Positions 9,349-19,715 of a DNA stretch of 42,557 nucleotides are shown here, piece by piece (position 1 is the first letter of the stretch; every line of letters starts with the position of its first letter). The DNA is from Chara braunii (taxonomy: Eukaryota > Streptophyta > Charophyceae > Charales > Characeae): assembly GCA_003427395.1 (NCBI GenBank), contig BFEA01000013.1, positions 5,553,272-5,595,828 on the forward strand, given 5' to 3'. The notes below the pieces were generated by a model. That model was given only the letters and a program-made list of their open reading frames with translations. It was not told where the DNA came from and made no database searches. Made by a program: the position numbers and the translations under genes.

Positions 9349-9870
9349 AAATGATGCAGCAAACTGTGGAACAGATCCAGAAAGCTCAAAATGCCATGAT
9401 AGCATTTGTGAAATACATACAAGTTTCTGGTTGGGGAAAGCGTATGGGTGAAGCCTTCTGAATTTACGCAGGAAGTTGACATCTCTCGCAAGCTGATGCC
9501 GCAGTATCTTGGGCCATGACATGTCTTAAACATTGCAAGTTCCGACCCAGATGGCCCATCCTAGGTCATTCACTTATTGCGTCACCTTCATACTCATCCA
9601 GTATTTCATGCCTCCGAACTCCTTCCTTTTGCATTTAACTAATAAGTTTCCTTTGACGAGATCCGTGCTGCCCCAACCATGGAGGCAGAGGAGGACCGCA
9701 GAAACCACGATGTAGTTGCGGGTTGCTTTCAGGCATCGTACGGATCCAAAAGCAGATCGGTGGTTCACTAGAGAGGAGCTGATGAAGACAACATCTCAAG
9801 TTGTATCTACCTGCTGAGGGGGAAACGACAAGTGAAGGATGCAGTAATTCTCAGAGGACTATTGAATCAG
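9349..9870 (+). pseudogene. Element B integrase C-terminus and chromodomain-like tail
   Basis: Resumes at MMQQTVEQIQKAQNAMIA, equivalent to MQQAVEQMQKAQAAMIE in A. In shifting frames it then shows equivalents of GISHKLMPQYFGP (9480-9515), the SDPDGPS stretch, a PVFHAS-like stretch (9600-9625) and the DRWFTREEL-like tail (9755-9780). It is full of stops and indels. Confidence 0.85.
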
Positions 9871-9882
9871 AGGGGGGGGGAG
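9871..9882 (+). promoter_or_regulatory. Polypurine tract of element B
   Basis: A G9 run within AGGGGGGGGGAG immediately before TGCGAAGC, the presumed start of the B LTR. Same position and role as the tract at 7258-7270 in A. Confidence 0.7.
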
Positions 9883-10343
9883 TGCGAAGCATAAGGCCCT
9901 CTTAGGGCGGGCCCTCAACAAAATCGACGAGGACTTTCCTGAGGCGGATGTGAGCAGAATGGGCGTGCATGCAGCATCTTCAACCATCCGGCAGGCCTGA
10001 CCGGTTGATGATGCTAGGCCCAGCAAAGATGTTGAGGCTTAGGGAACTTACAGTTGAGCCCCAGGCACATTCTGGAAGGGCCCAGGGCGCAGCTACGTGG
10101 ACAGAGGTTGAGAATCCAAAGCCTACCTCGCCCAGCCGGCCAGCAGTTTGGGCATTGTGGCTGGCTGGTCTGCGACACCAGGAGCTGCTCCAGGAGGACG
10201 TGGGGCGCTGGTGAGGCTTGTGGAAGAGGGCTGGGAGGGCGCAACAGCCGAAGCCAGGCTGCTGGTGACATGGCCGAGGAGGTCGGGTGGAGGTCCTTGT
10301 GCGAGGGACTGTGGGTCAAAAACGAGGGAAGGGCGATGTGTGG
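9883..10343 (+). repeat. 3' LTR of element B, left part
   Basis: Starts TGCGAAG after the purine tract and is GC-rich with GGCCC motifs like the U3 start of A. It is cut at 10343 by the terminal TG of element C. Its right part is at 19716-20064; together about 810 bp against 918 bp in A. Confidence 0.7.
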
Positions 10344-11526
10344 TGTTGCATGCTTGTGAGTACTTCAACAAGTATGGGCAGAACCAAGGGATCAACCAAT
10401 ATAGGATGAGCATGTATGCAGCGGAAGTCTGATAAATGGACTGACTCACATAGACTGATGAGCATGTATGCAGCGGAAGTCTGATAAATGGACTGACTCA
10501 CATAGACTGACTCACACAGATATCACTCCACACACAAACAATCGTGAGATGGTGGGGTCTGAGCCAATCATAGACGATGCTCAGGCCCCGTACACACATA
10601 CACAGATGAAGGTGGTAGGAGAGACGAAGGAGGTGGGAGATAATAGGTAGTGCCAAATGTCACCGAGATAGAATCCAGTAGGTCACCGATATGACAGTCC
10701 AAAATGTCATCGAACAAGATTAAAATGTTGCGGACAATAAGTCACCAATGTCGGAGGTACGGAGTCCTAATGTAACCGGTGTCCAATCTGTGATGCTGCC
10801 GAGTATCAACCCCAACAATCTCCAAGTCTCAAATCAGGTAAGTTCCACAGCCTCTTACCACCGAAGTCCAACACTCTCTGTCCAAATAGTACCAAGTCTC
10901 CAGTCGGAAGAAGAAGAAGATGAAGTCTGAAGAAGAAGAAGAAGAAGAAGTCTGAAGGAGAAGAGAAGAAGAAGAAGAGGATAGAGGAGGAGAGAGGTGA
11001 GGAAGAGGGGAGCCAGGGACCGTGGAGGGAGGAGAAGACCTCACTCCGGAGTACCTGGCCTGCTGCAACTGACGGAAGCCGAGATCGGCTATGGCTGCTC
11101 GCTGCCTGGCTCCTCTTCTCAGCGCTACTGCTGCGCTAGCTCGCGCTACTGCTGCTGCTCCTCTCCTGCGCTAAGAATAGCGCTCTCTCTCAACCAATAC
11201 GCACTGGCGCTGATGTAGCATGCCAGTGGCTCAATGCCTCACAATGAGGCTGGACCGCTCTTTAGTACCGGTGGAAAAGAGGCCGGCCGCAATGCTGCGA
11301 GGCCTGGCCGTGATGTGAACCATCAAGATTGACGATTCAGATCTGATCGGCGGGCGGCGCCGCCAGACCCAAAACGAGAATGTCGTTTGGGCCTGCCCGT
11401 CGGTCTGGTCCAAAAATGTGGCCTTTCGGCCTGCTGTAACCCCAAGTCTGGGCCTTTAGGCCCTACTGTGTCCCTCTGGCCCTAAGTCGGGTCCGGTAGG
11501 ACCCATGTGGCGTCGAAGATGTAACA
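10344..11526 (-). repeat. 3' LTR of element C
   Basis: Pairs with 18564-19715. In element orientation it opens TGTTACATCTTCGACG and ends TGCAACA. It contains a GAA-rich microsatellite tract (about 10905-10985) and, unlike the other copy, a 52-bp tandem duplication (10405-10456 and 10457-10508). A purine-rich strand bias runs through 10900-11040. Confidence 0.95.
10405..10508. repeat. 52-bp tandem duplication in the 3' LTR of C
   Basis: The unit starting GATGAGCATGTATGCAGC occurs at 10405 and again at 10457. The partner LTR at 18625 has it once, so it arose after insertion or was lost from the other LTR. Confidence 0.93.
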
Positions 11527-11539
11527 CACTCCCCCTCTT
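11527..11539 (-). promoter_or_regulatory. Polypurine tract of element C
   Basis: On the minus strand AAGAGGGGGAGTG lies directly before TGTTACAT, the start of the 3' LTR. This is the expected place of the plus-strand primer. Confidence 0.85.
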
Positions 11540-11550
11540 AAAAGACCGAG

Positions 11551-12915
11551 CTACCTGCGAGGGCGGAGTTGTCTGTCCGATACCGGGGTGGGTCGAGCGG
11601 GACGAGCTGCTTCCTTGGCAAGGCGTCGCTTCTCATAGTCGGCGAAGATAAGGGGTGCAGAAGTCTGCAAGTCTGCACTAGAGATCCACCGAGTGCCGTC
11701 AGGCGCACATTGCTTGAATGTGACTTTGAACTGCATTGGCTTGTTGCCATACTTGAGGTGCGTGATGACTCGGTCGACTTCCTGATGTCCGTCCATAGAA
11801 GGCGGATCATGTGATCGTCGGCCGGGAAACTCGTCAGCGGAAGGTGGCGTGTAGATGGCCAGCTTCGACGCGTGGAAGACCCGGTGCACTGGAAGGTGCG
11901 GTGGAATGTTGACCACAAAGGAAGGACCTGCGGGGTCGTCTCCAACGACAGAAGTAACTTCCCATGGTCCGAACCATTTCGGAAGGAGTTTTTGCGAAAC
12001 GTCCTGCTCGAGCGCAAATTCCTCGGAGAGGACCCAAACAAGGTCTCCCTCGCGGAAAGGACATGGAAGTCGACNTCGGTTAGCTTGCTGCTGCATGCGG
12101 ATTTGAGCCTTTTGCATATTCGCGCGGGCTTTGATCAGCAAGTCCCGGTACTTCCGAATGGAAGCGGGAGAGCAAGGGACGTCTATGTCGGCTGCTTGTG
12201 GCAGAAGGAGATCAGCGAAGATCCGTGCTTTCTCTCCACCATGATGTAGCTCGAATGGTGTGACGCAGATCGCCGGGTGCACCAAAGTGTTATAGGTGAA
12301 TGCAATGTCGGGAAGCCAGTCAACCCAATCTTTCTGGTCGGGACGGATGAGCGTACGCAACATCATCTGAGCGGTCTGGTGTGCTCGCTCCGTCTGGCCA
12401 TCTATCTGCAGGTGCCGAGCCGAGCTTGGCTTCATTGTCGTACCGGACTCAGCCATAAGGGAGGTCCAAAAGGCAGACATGAAGCGAGTGTCTCGGTCGC
12501 TCACTATGTCTTTCGGAACACCATGGTTGGTAATCCAACCGGTGTGCAAGAGTCGTGCATGCTCAGGTGCTGCAGCATGATACTTGCAAGGAAGAAAGCG
12601 AGCATACTTGCTCAAACGGTCAACGACCGTGAGAATACCGGACTCAGCCATAAGGGAGGTCCAAAAGGCAGACATGAAGCGAGTGTCTCGGTCGCTCACT
12701 ATGTCTTTCGGAACACCGTGGTTGGTAATCCAACCGGTGTGCAAGAGTCGTGCATGCTCAGGTGCTGCAGCATGATACTTGCAAGGAAGAAAGCGAGCAT
12801 ACTTGCTCAAATGGTCAACGACCGTGAGAATACCGTCATGGCCGAGGCGATCGCGGGGGAACGGGCCTGTCACGTCCATAGCAATGGAGAGGCGCGGTGC
12901 GCGAGGAATCGGCAA
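11551..12915 (-). pseudogene. Element C integrase core and chromodomain-like tail, with internal duplication
   Basis: 454 open codons. Asp1 is Asp14 in IAMDVTGPFP. Residues 28-92 and 93-157 are the same 65-residue unit repeated, so Asp2 (IVSDRDTRF) occurs twice. From the second copy the spacing to Glu in DGQTERAHQ is exactly D-35-E. Then come LIRPDQKDWVDWLPDIAFTYN, FREGDLVWVLSEEF, LLPKWFGPWEVTSVVG and PVHRVFHASKLA. The tail (RRSHDPPSMDGHQEVDRVI, MQFKVTFKQ, TRWISSADLQ) is chromodomain-like. One ambiguous base at 12075. The open frame is otherwise intact, but the duplication should disrupt the catalytic fold. Confidence 0.93.
12443..12832 (-). repeat. 195-bp in-frame tandem duplication in the integrase of C
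   Basis: 12443-12637 and 12638-12832 are nearly identical (for example CCATGG versus CCGTGG near 12512 and 12717, and AAACGG versus AAATGG). 195 bp is 65 codons, so the frame is kept. The unit spans from GILTVVD to SLMAES, between catalytic Asp1 and Glu. Confidence 0.96.
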
Positions 12916-12955
12916 CGGTTTCAGTTCGCTGAGGGGGACTCAAGATTGACCCTTG

Positions 12956-14503
12956 TTACGGTGGCAATGACTCAATGTACCTCGTGACGTCGTGAAGGAC
13001 GTCGGGCCAGTGAAAACGCTGGCGAAGGCGTACTAATGTGCGGTTTATGCCAAGGTGTGCCGGAAGTTGTGCGTCGTGGAATTCGGCGAGAAGACGAGTC
13101 CGTAAGATGCGATCTTGGGGCACAACTAACGAGTCTTTTCCTCTCGTGTAAAGGAGAAGGAACCCGTCGGAAATCCGATAATGGCTACCCGGCGGGTGAT
13201 CCGATGAAAGCTCCCCGTAAAGCGTAGAGCAAGTCATATCGGACTTGTAGCGTTTTACGAAATGCGGCTGGAGATCGTCATTGAGGTCGAATGTCGTGGT
13301 CACAATGGCACAAAAGTCGGGCCGTCGTGAGAGGGCGTCCGCAGCTCGATTGGCGGGACCGGGAATGTGGCACGGGTCAAAGTCGAACTGGTCGATGTAA
13401 TACATCCATCGACCGATCGTGCTAGTGACCGTATCCTGCGTTTTATAAAAGGTCAACGGAGTGTTGTCCGTATTCCATTTAAAACACCGACGACCGAGAA
13501 GAAAGTGGCGCCACCGTTTGAGAATGGTGACGAACGCGAGTAGCTCTTTCTTCCTAGCGTCGTCGAGAGTGTTGACGAGAGGCACCTTTTGGGAGAAATA
13601 CTCAACCGGATGCCAATCGTCCTCATGACACTGTTCCAACACCGCACCAATACCGTATCCCGAAGCGTCCGTAGTCACTTGGGTGGGAAGGGTGGGGTCG
13701 TATATACGGAGGGCAGGTGCGGCTTGCATCGCTGCCTTCAACGTAGTGAACGCGCCACGGGCTGCGTCGTCGAACTCGAAGGGCACCTTTGGGGACTGAA
13801 GTCTCGACAAAGGAGCGGCCACTTTCGAGTATGACTTGACGAATCGCTGATGATATCCAGCCAAACCCATGAAAGAGCGTACGTCGGTCGTGCAACGGGG
13901 TTCCGGCCAATCCACGATGGCTTGGATCTTGTTCGCTAAGGGACGAATGCCTTTCGGCGTGACATAGTGACCCAAGTGCTCAAGCTCCTGCTTGGCGAAC
14001 ACGCACTTGTCGAGATTCGCTTTGTACTTGGCCAATCGCAAATGATCCAAAACAGCGTGAAGGTGTACGATGTGCTCGTCCAACGTCCTACTATAAACCA
14101 AGATGTCATCGAGGTAAATGAGGACGTTGCGATCGAGCAAGTTGCGAAATTCAGTCGTCATAGCTGCTTGGAAAGTCGCGGGGGCATTGGTGAGGCCAAA
14201 TGGCATGACACCCCACTCAAAATGCCCGTACCGCATCTTGAATGCGGTTTTGTATCGATCTTGAGGCTGGATTTCAGTTTGGTGGTAACCCGACTTCAAG
14301 TCCAACTTCGAGAAGTACGTCGCGCCGCCTAACCGCTCAAGGAGATCAGCAGTCCGAGGGAGAGGGTCGGCGTTCTTGTTGTGCGTCAAGTTTCCTATAA
14401 TCAATGCATAACTGTAGATCTTTGTTCTTCTTCTGGACGAAGAGAACAGGGGCACCGTAAGGCGAACAACTAGGGCGAATCCAACCCTTGTCGAGAAGGT
14501 CAT
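12956..14503 (-). pseudogene. Element C reverse transcriptase, RNase H and start of integrase
   Basis: 515 open codons. RT: Asp68 in YFSKLDLKSGYHQ and YLDD at residues 130-133 (14116-14105). The thumb and connection end at SFMGLAGYHQRFV. RNase H keeps Asp279 (TTDASGYGIGAVL), Glu320 (RKKELLAF), Asp346 (WNTDNTPL) and Asp389 (ADALSRRPDF). The integrase finger begins HDAQLPAHLGINRT, but the frame ends at TAA just where the first Cys should be; a small indel near 12976 and a TGA near 12949 separate it from the core. The first ~45 residues are out of frame with true RT, which is joined by a frameshift near 14390. Confidence 0.93.
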
Positions 14504-15848
14504 CGAGTTGTGCGCGAAGCACTTCGAGTTCCTCTTCGCTCATGCGGTAAATACATCCACGCGGATGGACGGCACCAGCCTCGAGAGTGATCCCGTGACG
14601 TATGGGCCGATCCGGAACCGTTCCGGTGGGAGCTTCGAAGATGTCTCTATACTCGTCCAAGAGGTGAGAAATGCGTGGGTTCGGCGGTGACGCAGCTGGT
14701 CCGTCCGACGAGGGGAGAGCATGCAAGAATACAAGGCCCATCTCCTCGACGTCCTTCCGAGCTATGGTGTCGCTAATTCTCGCAACGGAAACCACGTGAC
14801 AAGCAATCGAAGTGTGAGGGGTCGCGACCGTACATGGAACTAACACTCCGTTCCGATCACGGATGTGAACGGTCCGGTCAAGGAAGTTCACCGGATGATC
14901 GGCGCTACGCAACCAAGACATGCCTAGAATCATGTCGAACTTGGTGTCGAGGATGTCAAAAGACACCGACTCGCACGCAAGTGGCGCAAAGTATATCGGA
15001 ACGCCGTCGACGCATCGGTCAATTGACTTTTGCGTGCGGCCGTCCGCGAGTGTAACTTGCGTAGGTTGCGTCTTCCTTCGAACGCGCGGGCCAAGGCCTG
15101 CGCGGGCCATAAAGACTTGGCTCATAAAGTTGCGAGACGCTCCGCAATCAATCAAGGCACTACAGGTTGCCTTTCCGATTTGAATGCGGATATAGAGCAA
15201 AGGAGCGTTGGTTTCGGCGTACCTTTGGGTGGCGTACTCGCGGTCAATCTTCGCAAGATAGGAGCGGAGATTGACAACCACTACCCCGTCGTCCGTCAAC
15301 GGAGCTGGTACTGTAGTGTGCAAATAGGAGCGTAGATTTGCCATTAAGGCGTTGCAATGCGGCCTTGGCAAGGTTCCGGTTGAGGGTAGAGGCATCCAAG
15401 CAAAGTCCTCTCTCGTGATTGGGTCAAGCTCCTCAAGTCTTGACCACGCCGTCGAGTCCTCGAAAATCAGTGGCGAGCTGACCAGATCACTTGCCGACGG
15501 TGTACAGGCTGCGCATACGCAATCTAAGTGCACGTGGCTCGGCTGGTCTAATGGTGGTACCAGCTGGGCGGCATAATCCTCGTACGTAGCACGAGAATCA
15601 TCGACTAACGCATGCTCCCCGGTAGTGACATCAGTTGCTAGCAAGGCAACCGGTTCCGGCGGAGTGAGGAGAGATGTGGCCTCTCTCCTTGCGCAACTCA
15701 GTTTCCCGAGTTCGCTGGACGGGGTACACGTGCCTTGCCCTTGTCGGGGCATTGTGCGGTCAAGTGAGTGACACCATTGCACCAAAGGCAATATCCGTAC
15801 CGTTGACGAAGATCGAATACTTCCTTGGTTATGTTGAACGTCGTCCAT
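14346..15848 (-). pseudogene. Element C protease and N-terminal RT (pol start)
   Basis: 500 open codons that overlap the end of gag by about 150 bp in the -1 frame, as expected for frameshift expression. A poorly conserved spacer precedes the protease. The active site is ALIDCGASRNFMS (Asp234-Cys235-Gly236): Asp and Gly are kept and the middle residue is Cys. The ILGM-W motif follows (FDMILGMSWLRSADH). The RT lead-in CIYRMSEEELEVLRAQLDDLL and SPYGAPVLFVQKKNKDLQLCIDY is intact. The frame then shifts at about 14390 and RT continues in the neighbouring frame. Fingers of RT and protease may still fold. Confidence 0.92.
15667..15707 (-). promoter_or_regulatory. Putative -1 ribosomal frameshift signal, element C gag/pol
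   Basis: GGGAAAC at 15707-15701 is phased G GGA AAC in the gag frame, and the gag TGA (15700-15698) follows with no gap. After an 11-nt spacer, AGGAGAGA (15689-15682) pairs perfectly with TCTCTCCT (15674-15667) around a 7-nt loop. The pol frame (15848-14346) is exactly the -1 frame: its codon GGG starts at 15707. Gag and pol overlap, so a slip at this heptamer would yield gag-pol. Function is inferred from layout. Confidence 0.68.
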
Positions 15849-16042
15849 GGTTGCTGCCCAGTCCCCGTCGATGTCGTCGCTTGTGTCGCCTTGTTCTTCC
15901 GAACTCTCTTGGGACGCTTCGGCGGGAGCGCTGCGACAGTTCCTCCATCACTCGAGGATGCTGCTGCAGCGTGGAGATCGACTGTTTCTTCATAAATCAC
16001 GGCATTGTTATGTGTCGGTCGTTGATAGCCCTGCTTAGCCAC
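15698..16042 (-). pseudogene. Element C nucleocapsid (gag C-terminus)
   Basis: Basic segment (PPKRPKRVRKNKA around residues 40-52) followed by a zinc knuckle CLWCNGVTHLTAQC, pattern C-X2-C-X4-H-X4-C, then PANSGN and a TGA in the frameshift signal. It binds the genomic RNA. The frame is open back to 16042, and the capsid part lies upstream in another frame, so gag has at least one frameshift. Confidence 0.88.
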
Positions 16043-16067
16043 ATAGTGCGGTTGGGACTGCTTCTCG

Positions 16068-16547
16068 TTAGCGGCCTTGTCGTCCGTTTGGATGACCAGG
16101 TTCGCACGATCCAGAATAGCCTGGAATGAGGCATAATCGTACTCGTTGCCGAGTGCGGTTCGCAGTACTGCGCACGATTCGCGAGAAGAACTCGGATCGT
16201 TGGTTTGGGAAACTCAAATCGAAGCCTGGCGTGGTCACTATCTTTTGCCACTTGATCGTCCAGTCTCGAGTTGGCATGCTTCCCTGTGAGCAAGTGGAGA
16301 CCTCGTTCATGGTCGCCTTCACAACGTTGCGGACCATGAATCGAGTGAACCACAACTGTTCAAAATCCTCCCATGTGAGGTGTTTGTGTAGCTCGGCGAT
16401 AGTGGTTCCCTTGTTAACTGCGAGGTGGTTCATCCACGCTTGTGCACCTCCAATGAGTTGGAGGTATAGTGTCTTCATCGTGTCTTCGGCTGGGACCTTG
16501 TGGCAGGACGCTTCGGTGAGGAACTTGCCGATGTTAAAGTGTGGCAT
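16068..16547 (-). pseudogene. Element C capsid domain of gag
   Basis: Contains the gypsy gag core: QLIGGAQAWMNHL, ITIAEL-like spacer, LTWEDFEQLWFTRFMV and TRDWTIKWQKIV. This fits the retrotransposon gag family seen before the CCHC knuckle. The last ~45 residues are out of frame; the real frame continues into 16042-15698. Confidence 0.8.
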
Positions 16548-16580
16548 CTTGTATACCTTCGCAGCTGCTGCCGGTTGCGA

Positions 16581-17591
16581 CTACAGCTTGGTGATGTCCG
16601 TCTTGATGGCGGCCACCGTGCTGCTGATCGTACCAGTGAAGTCACTTAGGTCGCCGATTAGGTTGACGACATGGTCGATGCGCTCGCCGAGCTGCTTCGC
16701 CATGTCTGGTTGGCAGCCTGGCGCTGCTTGGGAAGGCCTTGCCTCCAGAGCAGCAATGCGGGTGTCCATCTGTTTCAGCTGGGGGTCCACGATCTTGACG
16801 GCTGCTGCAAGAGTCTTCACGTTATGGGGTAAGATTGTTCTGCCGATGCTGTGACAACCTGGAATGTAGATCTCCCATGGTGCTGTTCCAGATGACTGCG
16901 CGCATTGTGTTCAGTAGAATGTCTGCCAGGTTTTGTCTCTCCTGTTGTACTGCCGTCGGCTCGGCGCCTGCTACGGGGATATAACGCATCCCGTTGAGTA
17001 CCGCTGTCCACTGATCTTGTTGAGAGATCAGAAGCTCGGCACTGTCGGCGTTGAGCTTGTCGGTCGCCAACTGCGCCGCCTCAGCTTGTTGCTGGGCTTG
17101 GGCTGCAGCTTCTGCTGCCAGCCGCTGTTTGTCTGCTTCGGCAGCGTCTTGCCGTTCCTTGGCAAGGGTTAGTGCGGCCGTATAGGTCTGCACTCGCTGA
17201 ATGTAGTCCGTGATGGACTCTTCGGCCCTTGAGCAGGACAGACCGGCAATGGTTCGGCATTGCTGGATGTCGACGTCTCGGATGACGTCCCGCTGTTCGG
17301 CGTGATCGCCATCTGAGTGCCAGTCTGTGGCTGCTGTCGAACTGCAGGTTGCTGTTGCTGTTGGCGATCTGCAATCCTCTTGCTGCGTCGTGGCTGCTGT
17401 TCGGTGGCCTGCCCTGCTGGCATCAGAGAACTGCTGCTGAAGGCTGGCTCGTCCGAATGGTCGCAGAACAGTGAGAGGGAGAAGGTGGGTACAGGGGTAG
17501 AACAGATCAGGCAATTCGCATACAGTCCCTGTCCCAATGATGGACTTAAACACCTAATCAAACAGGAAAAAATAAACTTTCCAAACACCAC
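16581..17591 (-). pseudogene. Element C gag N-terminal coiled-coil region
   Basis: Several frames contribute. 17553-16822 contains an Ala/Gln/Glu-rich helix (residues about 135-175: AAEADKQRLAAEAAAQAQQQ). 16820-16581 has another likely coiled coil (LKQMDTRIAALEAR and DHVVNLIGDL). Such helices are common in the N-terminal gag of this lineage. I could not establish the true start codon. Confidence 0.65.
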
Positions 17592-17595
17592 TTAA

Positions 17596-18546
17596 AAATT
17601 CGTAATAAGAAATAATAATGAATTAATAATCAATAGAATTTGAATTAAATGATTAATACCGAATTAATATTTCTTAATAATCAATAAAATAATAAATGCA
17701 ATAATGGTAATTACCAAATTTTAAATTGTGACAAGATAAGGTATCCGTTGAGATCTTCTATTGTCCGGGAGCTCACCGTTGAATAGTGAACTACCCGGAA
17801 GTTGCGATTCTGAGGGAACGATTCCGAACAGTTTGCCCAAAAAATTCGGAAAATCAGGAAGAAAAACACCCGAATTTTCGAAAAACGTAAAATTTCGGGA
17901 ATTTCAACCTACAAAATCCGATTTTTAAAGGCCTAAGTCCGTTTTCGGAATTTTTCAAACTAGGGAAAGAAAAAAAAATGCGCGAAAATTTCGGATCCCA
18001 ACCCTAATTTTCCGTGATTCCGCGGAATTTCCGGTTTTACGGTTCCAAAACATTCCAATTTCCCAATTTGAACACAATCTGAAATTTATCGTAACCCTAA
18101 TTTCCAATACCGAAATAAAACGGAAGTACCGATTTAGAAAAACGAAATACAGGATTTAAAACAGAATGCCGAATTAAAAACAGAATGCCGAATTAAAAAC
18201 GGAATACCGAATTGAAATCAGAATGCCGAATTAAACAGAATATACTGATTTAAACCTAATAACGAATTAGAATCAGAAATCCGAATTAAAACAGAATATC
18301 GGATTAACCAGAATATCAATTGATCGGAACCCGAATTAAACAGAATACCGGATTAAAACAGAAATCCGAATTGAAAGTCCGAATACCGAATTGAAACGGA
18401 ATGCCGGATTAAACAGAATACCCAAAAAAAAGAATTTTTTTTTCTCAACTTGAATCTCGATAGTATTGCAGAGCTGATTTGGAAGATCGAAGAAGCAATC
18501 TCTTCCTAAATCAGACTTACCTTGTGAGCAGATCCATCGTTTGGTC
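17596..18546 (-). other. AT-rich leader of element C
   Basis: About 0.95 kb between PBS and gag with no coding signal. The half next to gag is A/T-rich with many copies of short motifs related to AAATTCGG. The half next to the PBS is a degenerate minisatellite (18120-18425). Confidence 0.75.
18120..18425. repeat. Degenerate minisatellite in the leader of C
   Basis: Around 17 imperfect units of about 16-20 bp built on CCGAATTAAAACAGAAT (CCGAATTGAAATCAGAATG, CCGGATTAAACAGAATA and similar). It sits just downstream of the PBS in element orientation, where packaging signals usually lie. Confidence 0.85.
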
Positions 18547-18547
18547 T

Positions 18548-18559
18548 GCTCGGATACCA
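18548..18559 (-). promoter_or_regulatory. Primer binding site of element C
   Basis: On the minus strand TGGTATCCGAGC, four bases inside the 5' LTR end (18564). It resembles the initiator-Met PBS TGGTATCAGAGC with two changes. Confidence 0.8.
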
Positions 18560-18563
18560 AAAC

Positions 18564-19715
18564 TGTTGCATACTTGTGAGTACTTCAACAAGTATGGGCA
18601 GAACCAAGGGATCAACCAACATAGGATGAGCATGTATGCAGCGGAAGTCTGATAAATGGACTGACTCACATAGACTGACTCACACAGATATCACTCCACA
18701 NNCAAACAATCGTGAGATGGTGGGGTCTGAGCCANTCATAGACGATGCTCAGGCCCCGTACACACATACACAGATGAAGGTGGGAGGAGAGACGAAGGAG
18801 GTGGGAGATATAGGTAACGCCAGATGTCACCGAGATAGAATCCAGTAGGTCACCGATATGGTAATCCAAAATGTCATCGAACAAGATCAAAATGCCGCGG
18901 ACAATAAGTCACCAATGTCGGAGGTACAGAGTCCTAATGTAACCGGTATCCAATCTGTGATGCTGCCGAGTATCAACCCCAACAATCTCCAAGTCTCAAA
19001 TCCGGTAAGTACCGCAGCTTCTTACCACCGAAGTCCAACACTGATCTCTGTCCAACTAGTATCAAGTCTCCAGTCTGAAGAAGAAGAAGATGAAGTCTGA
19101 AGAAGAAGAAGAAGAAGAAGAAAGAAGTCTGAAGGAGAAGAGAAGAAGAAGAAGAGGACAGAGGAGGAGAGAGGTGAGGAAGAGGGGAGCCAGGGACCAT
19201 GGAGGGAGGAGAAGACCTCACTCCCGAGTACCTGGCCTGCTGCAACTGACGGAAGCCGAGATCGGCTATGGCTGCCTGCTGCCTGGCTCCTCTTCTCAGC
19301 GCTACTGCTGCGCTAGCTCGCGCTGCTGCCGTTGCTCCGCTCCTGCGCTAAGAATAGCGCTCTGTCTCAACCGATACGCACTGGCGCTGATGCAGCATGC
19401 CAATGGCTCAATGCCTCACAATGAGGCTGGACCGGTCTTTAGTACCGGTGGAAAAGAGGCTGGCCTCAATGCTGCGAGGCCTGGCCGTGATCTGAACCGT
19501 CAAGATTGACGATACAGATCTGATCGGTGGGCGGCAGCCTCAAAAGCGCCGCCAGGCCCAAAACGAGAATGTCGTTTGGGCCTGCCCGTCGGTCTGGTCC
19601 AAAAATGTGGCCTTTCGGCCTGCTGTACCCCCAAGTCTGGGCCTTTAGGCCCTACTGTGTCCCTCTGGCCCTAATTCGGGTCCGGTAGGACCCGTGTGGC
19701 GTCGAAGATGTAACA
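18564..19715 (-). repeat. 5' LTR of element C
   Basis: 1152 bp, same ends and order as 10344-11526 but without the 52-bp duplication. Contains the GAA-rich tract at about 19075-19155 and three ambiguous bases (18701, 18702, 18734). TG...CA in element orientation. Confidence 0.95.

Larger units (their letters stand above)
10344..19715 (-). mobile_element. Element C: complete Ty3/gypsy retrotransposon on the minus strand
   Basis: Bounded by two similar LTRs. On the minus strand, in order: 5' LTR (19715-18564), PBS, ~1 kb AT-rich leader, gag with CCHC knuckle, putative -1 frameshift site, PR, RT, RNase H, IN, chromodomain-like tail, PPT and 3' LTR (11526-10344). Long open stretches of 454-515 codons make this the best preserved pol in the window. 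The 5 bases flanking the two ends (TGTGG left, CCTGG right) agree in only three positions, so a target-site duplication is doubtful. Confidence 0.95.

Noticed and set aside
10339-10343. TGTGG/CCTGG as target-site duplication of element C
   Set aside because: Only three of five bases agree (TGG), too weak to claim.
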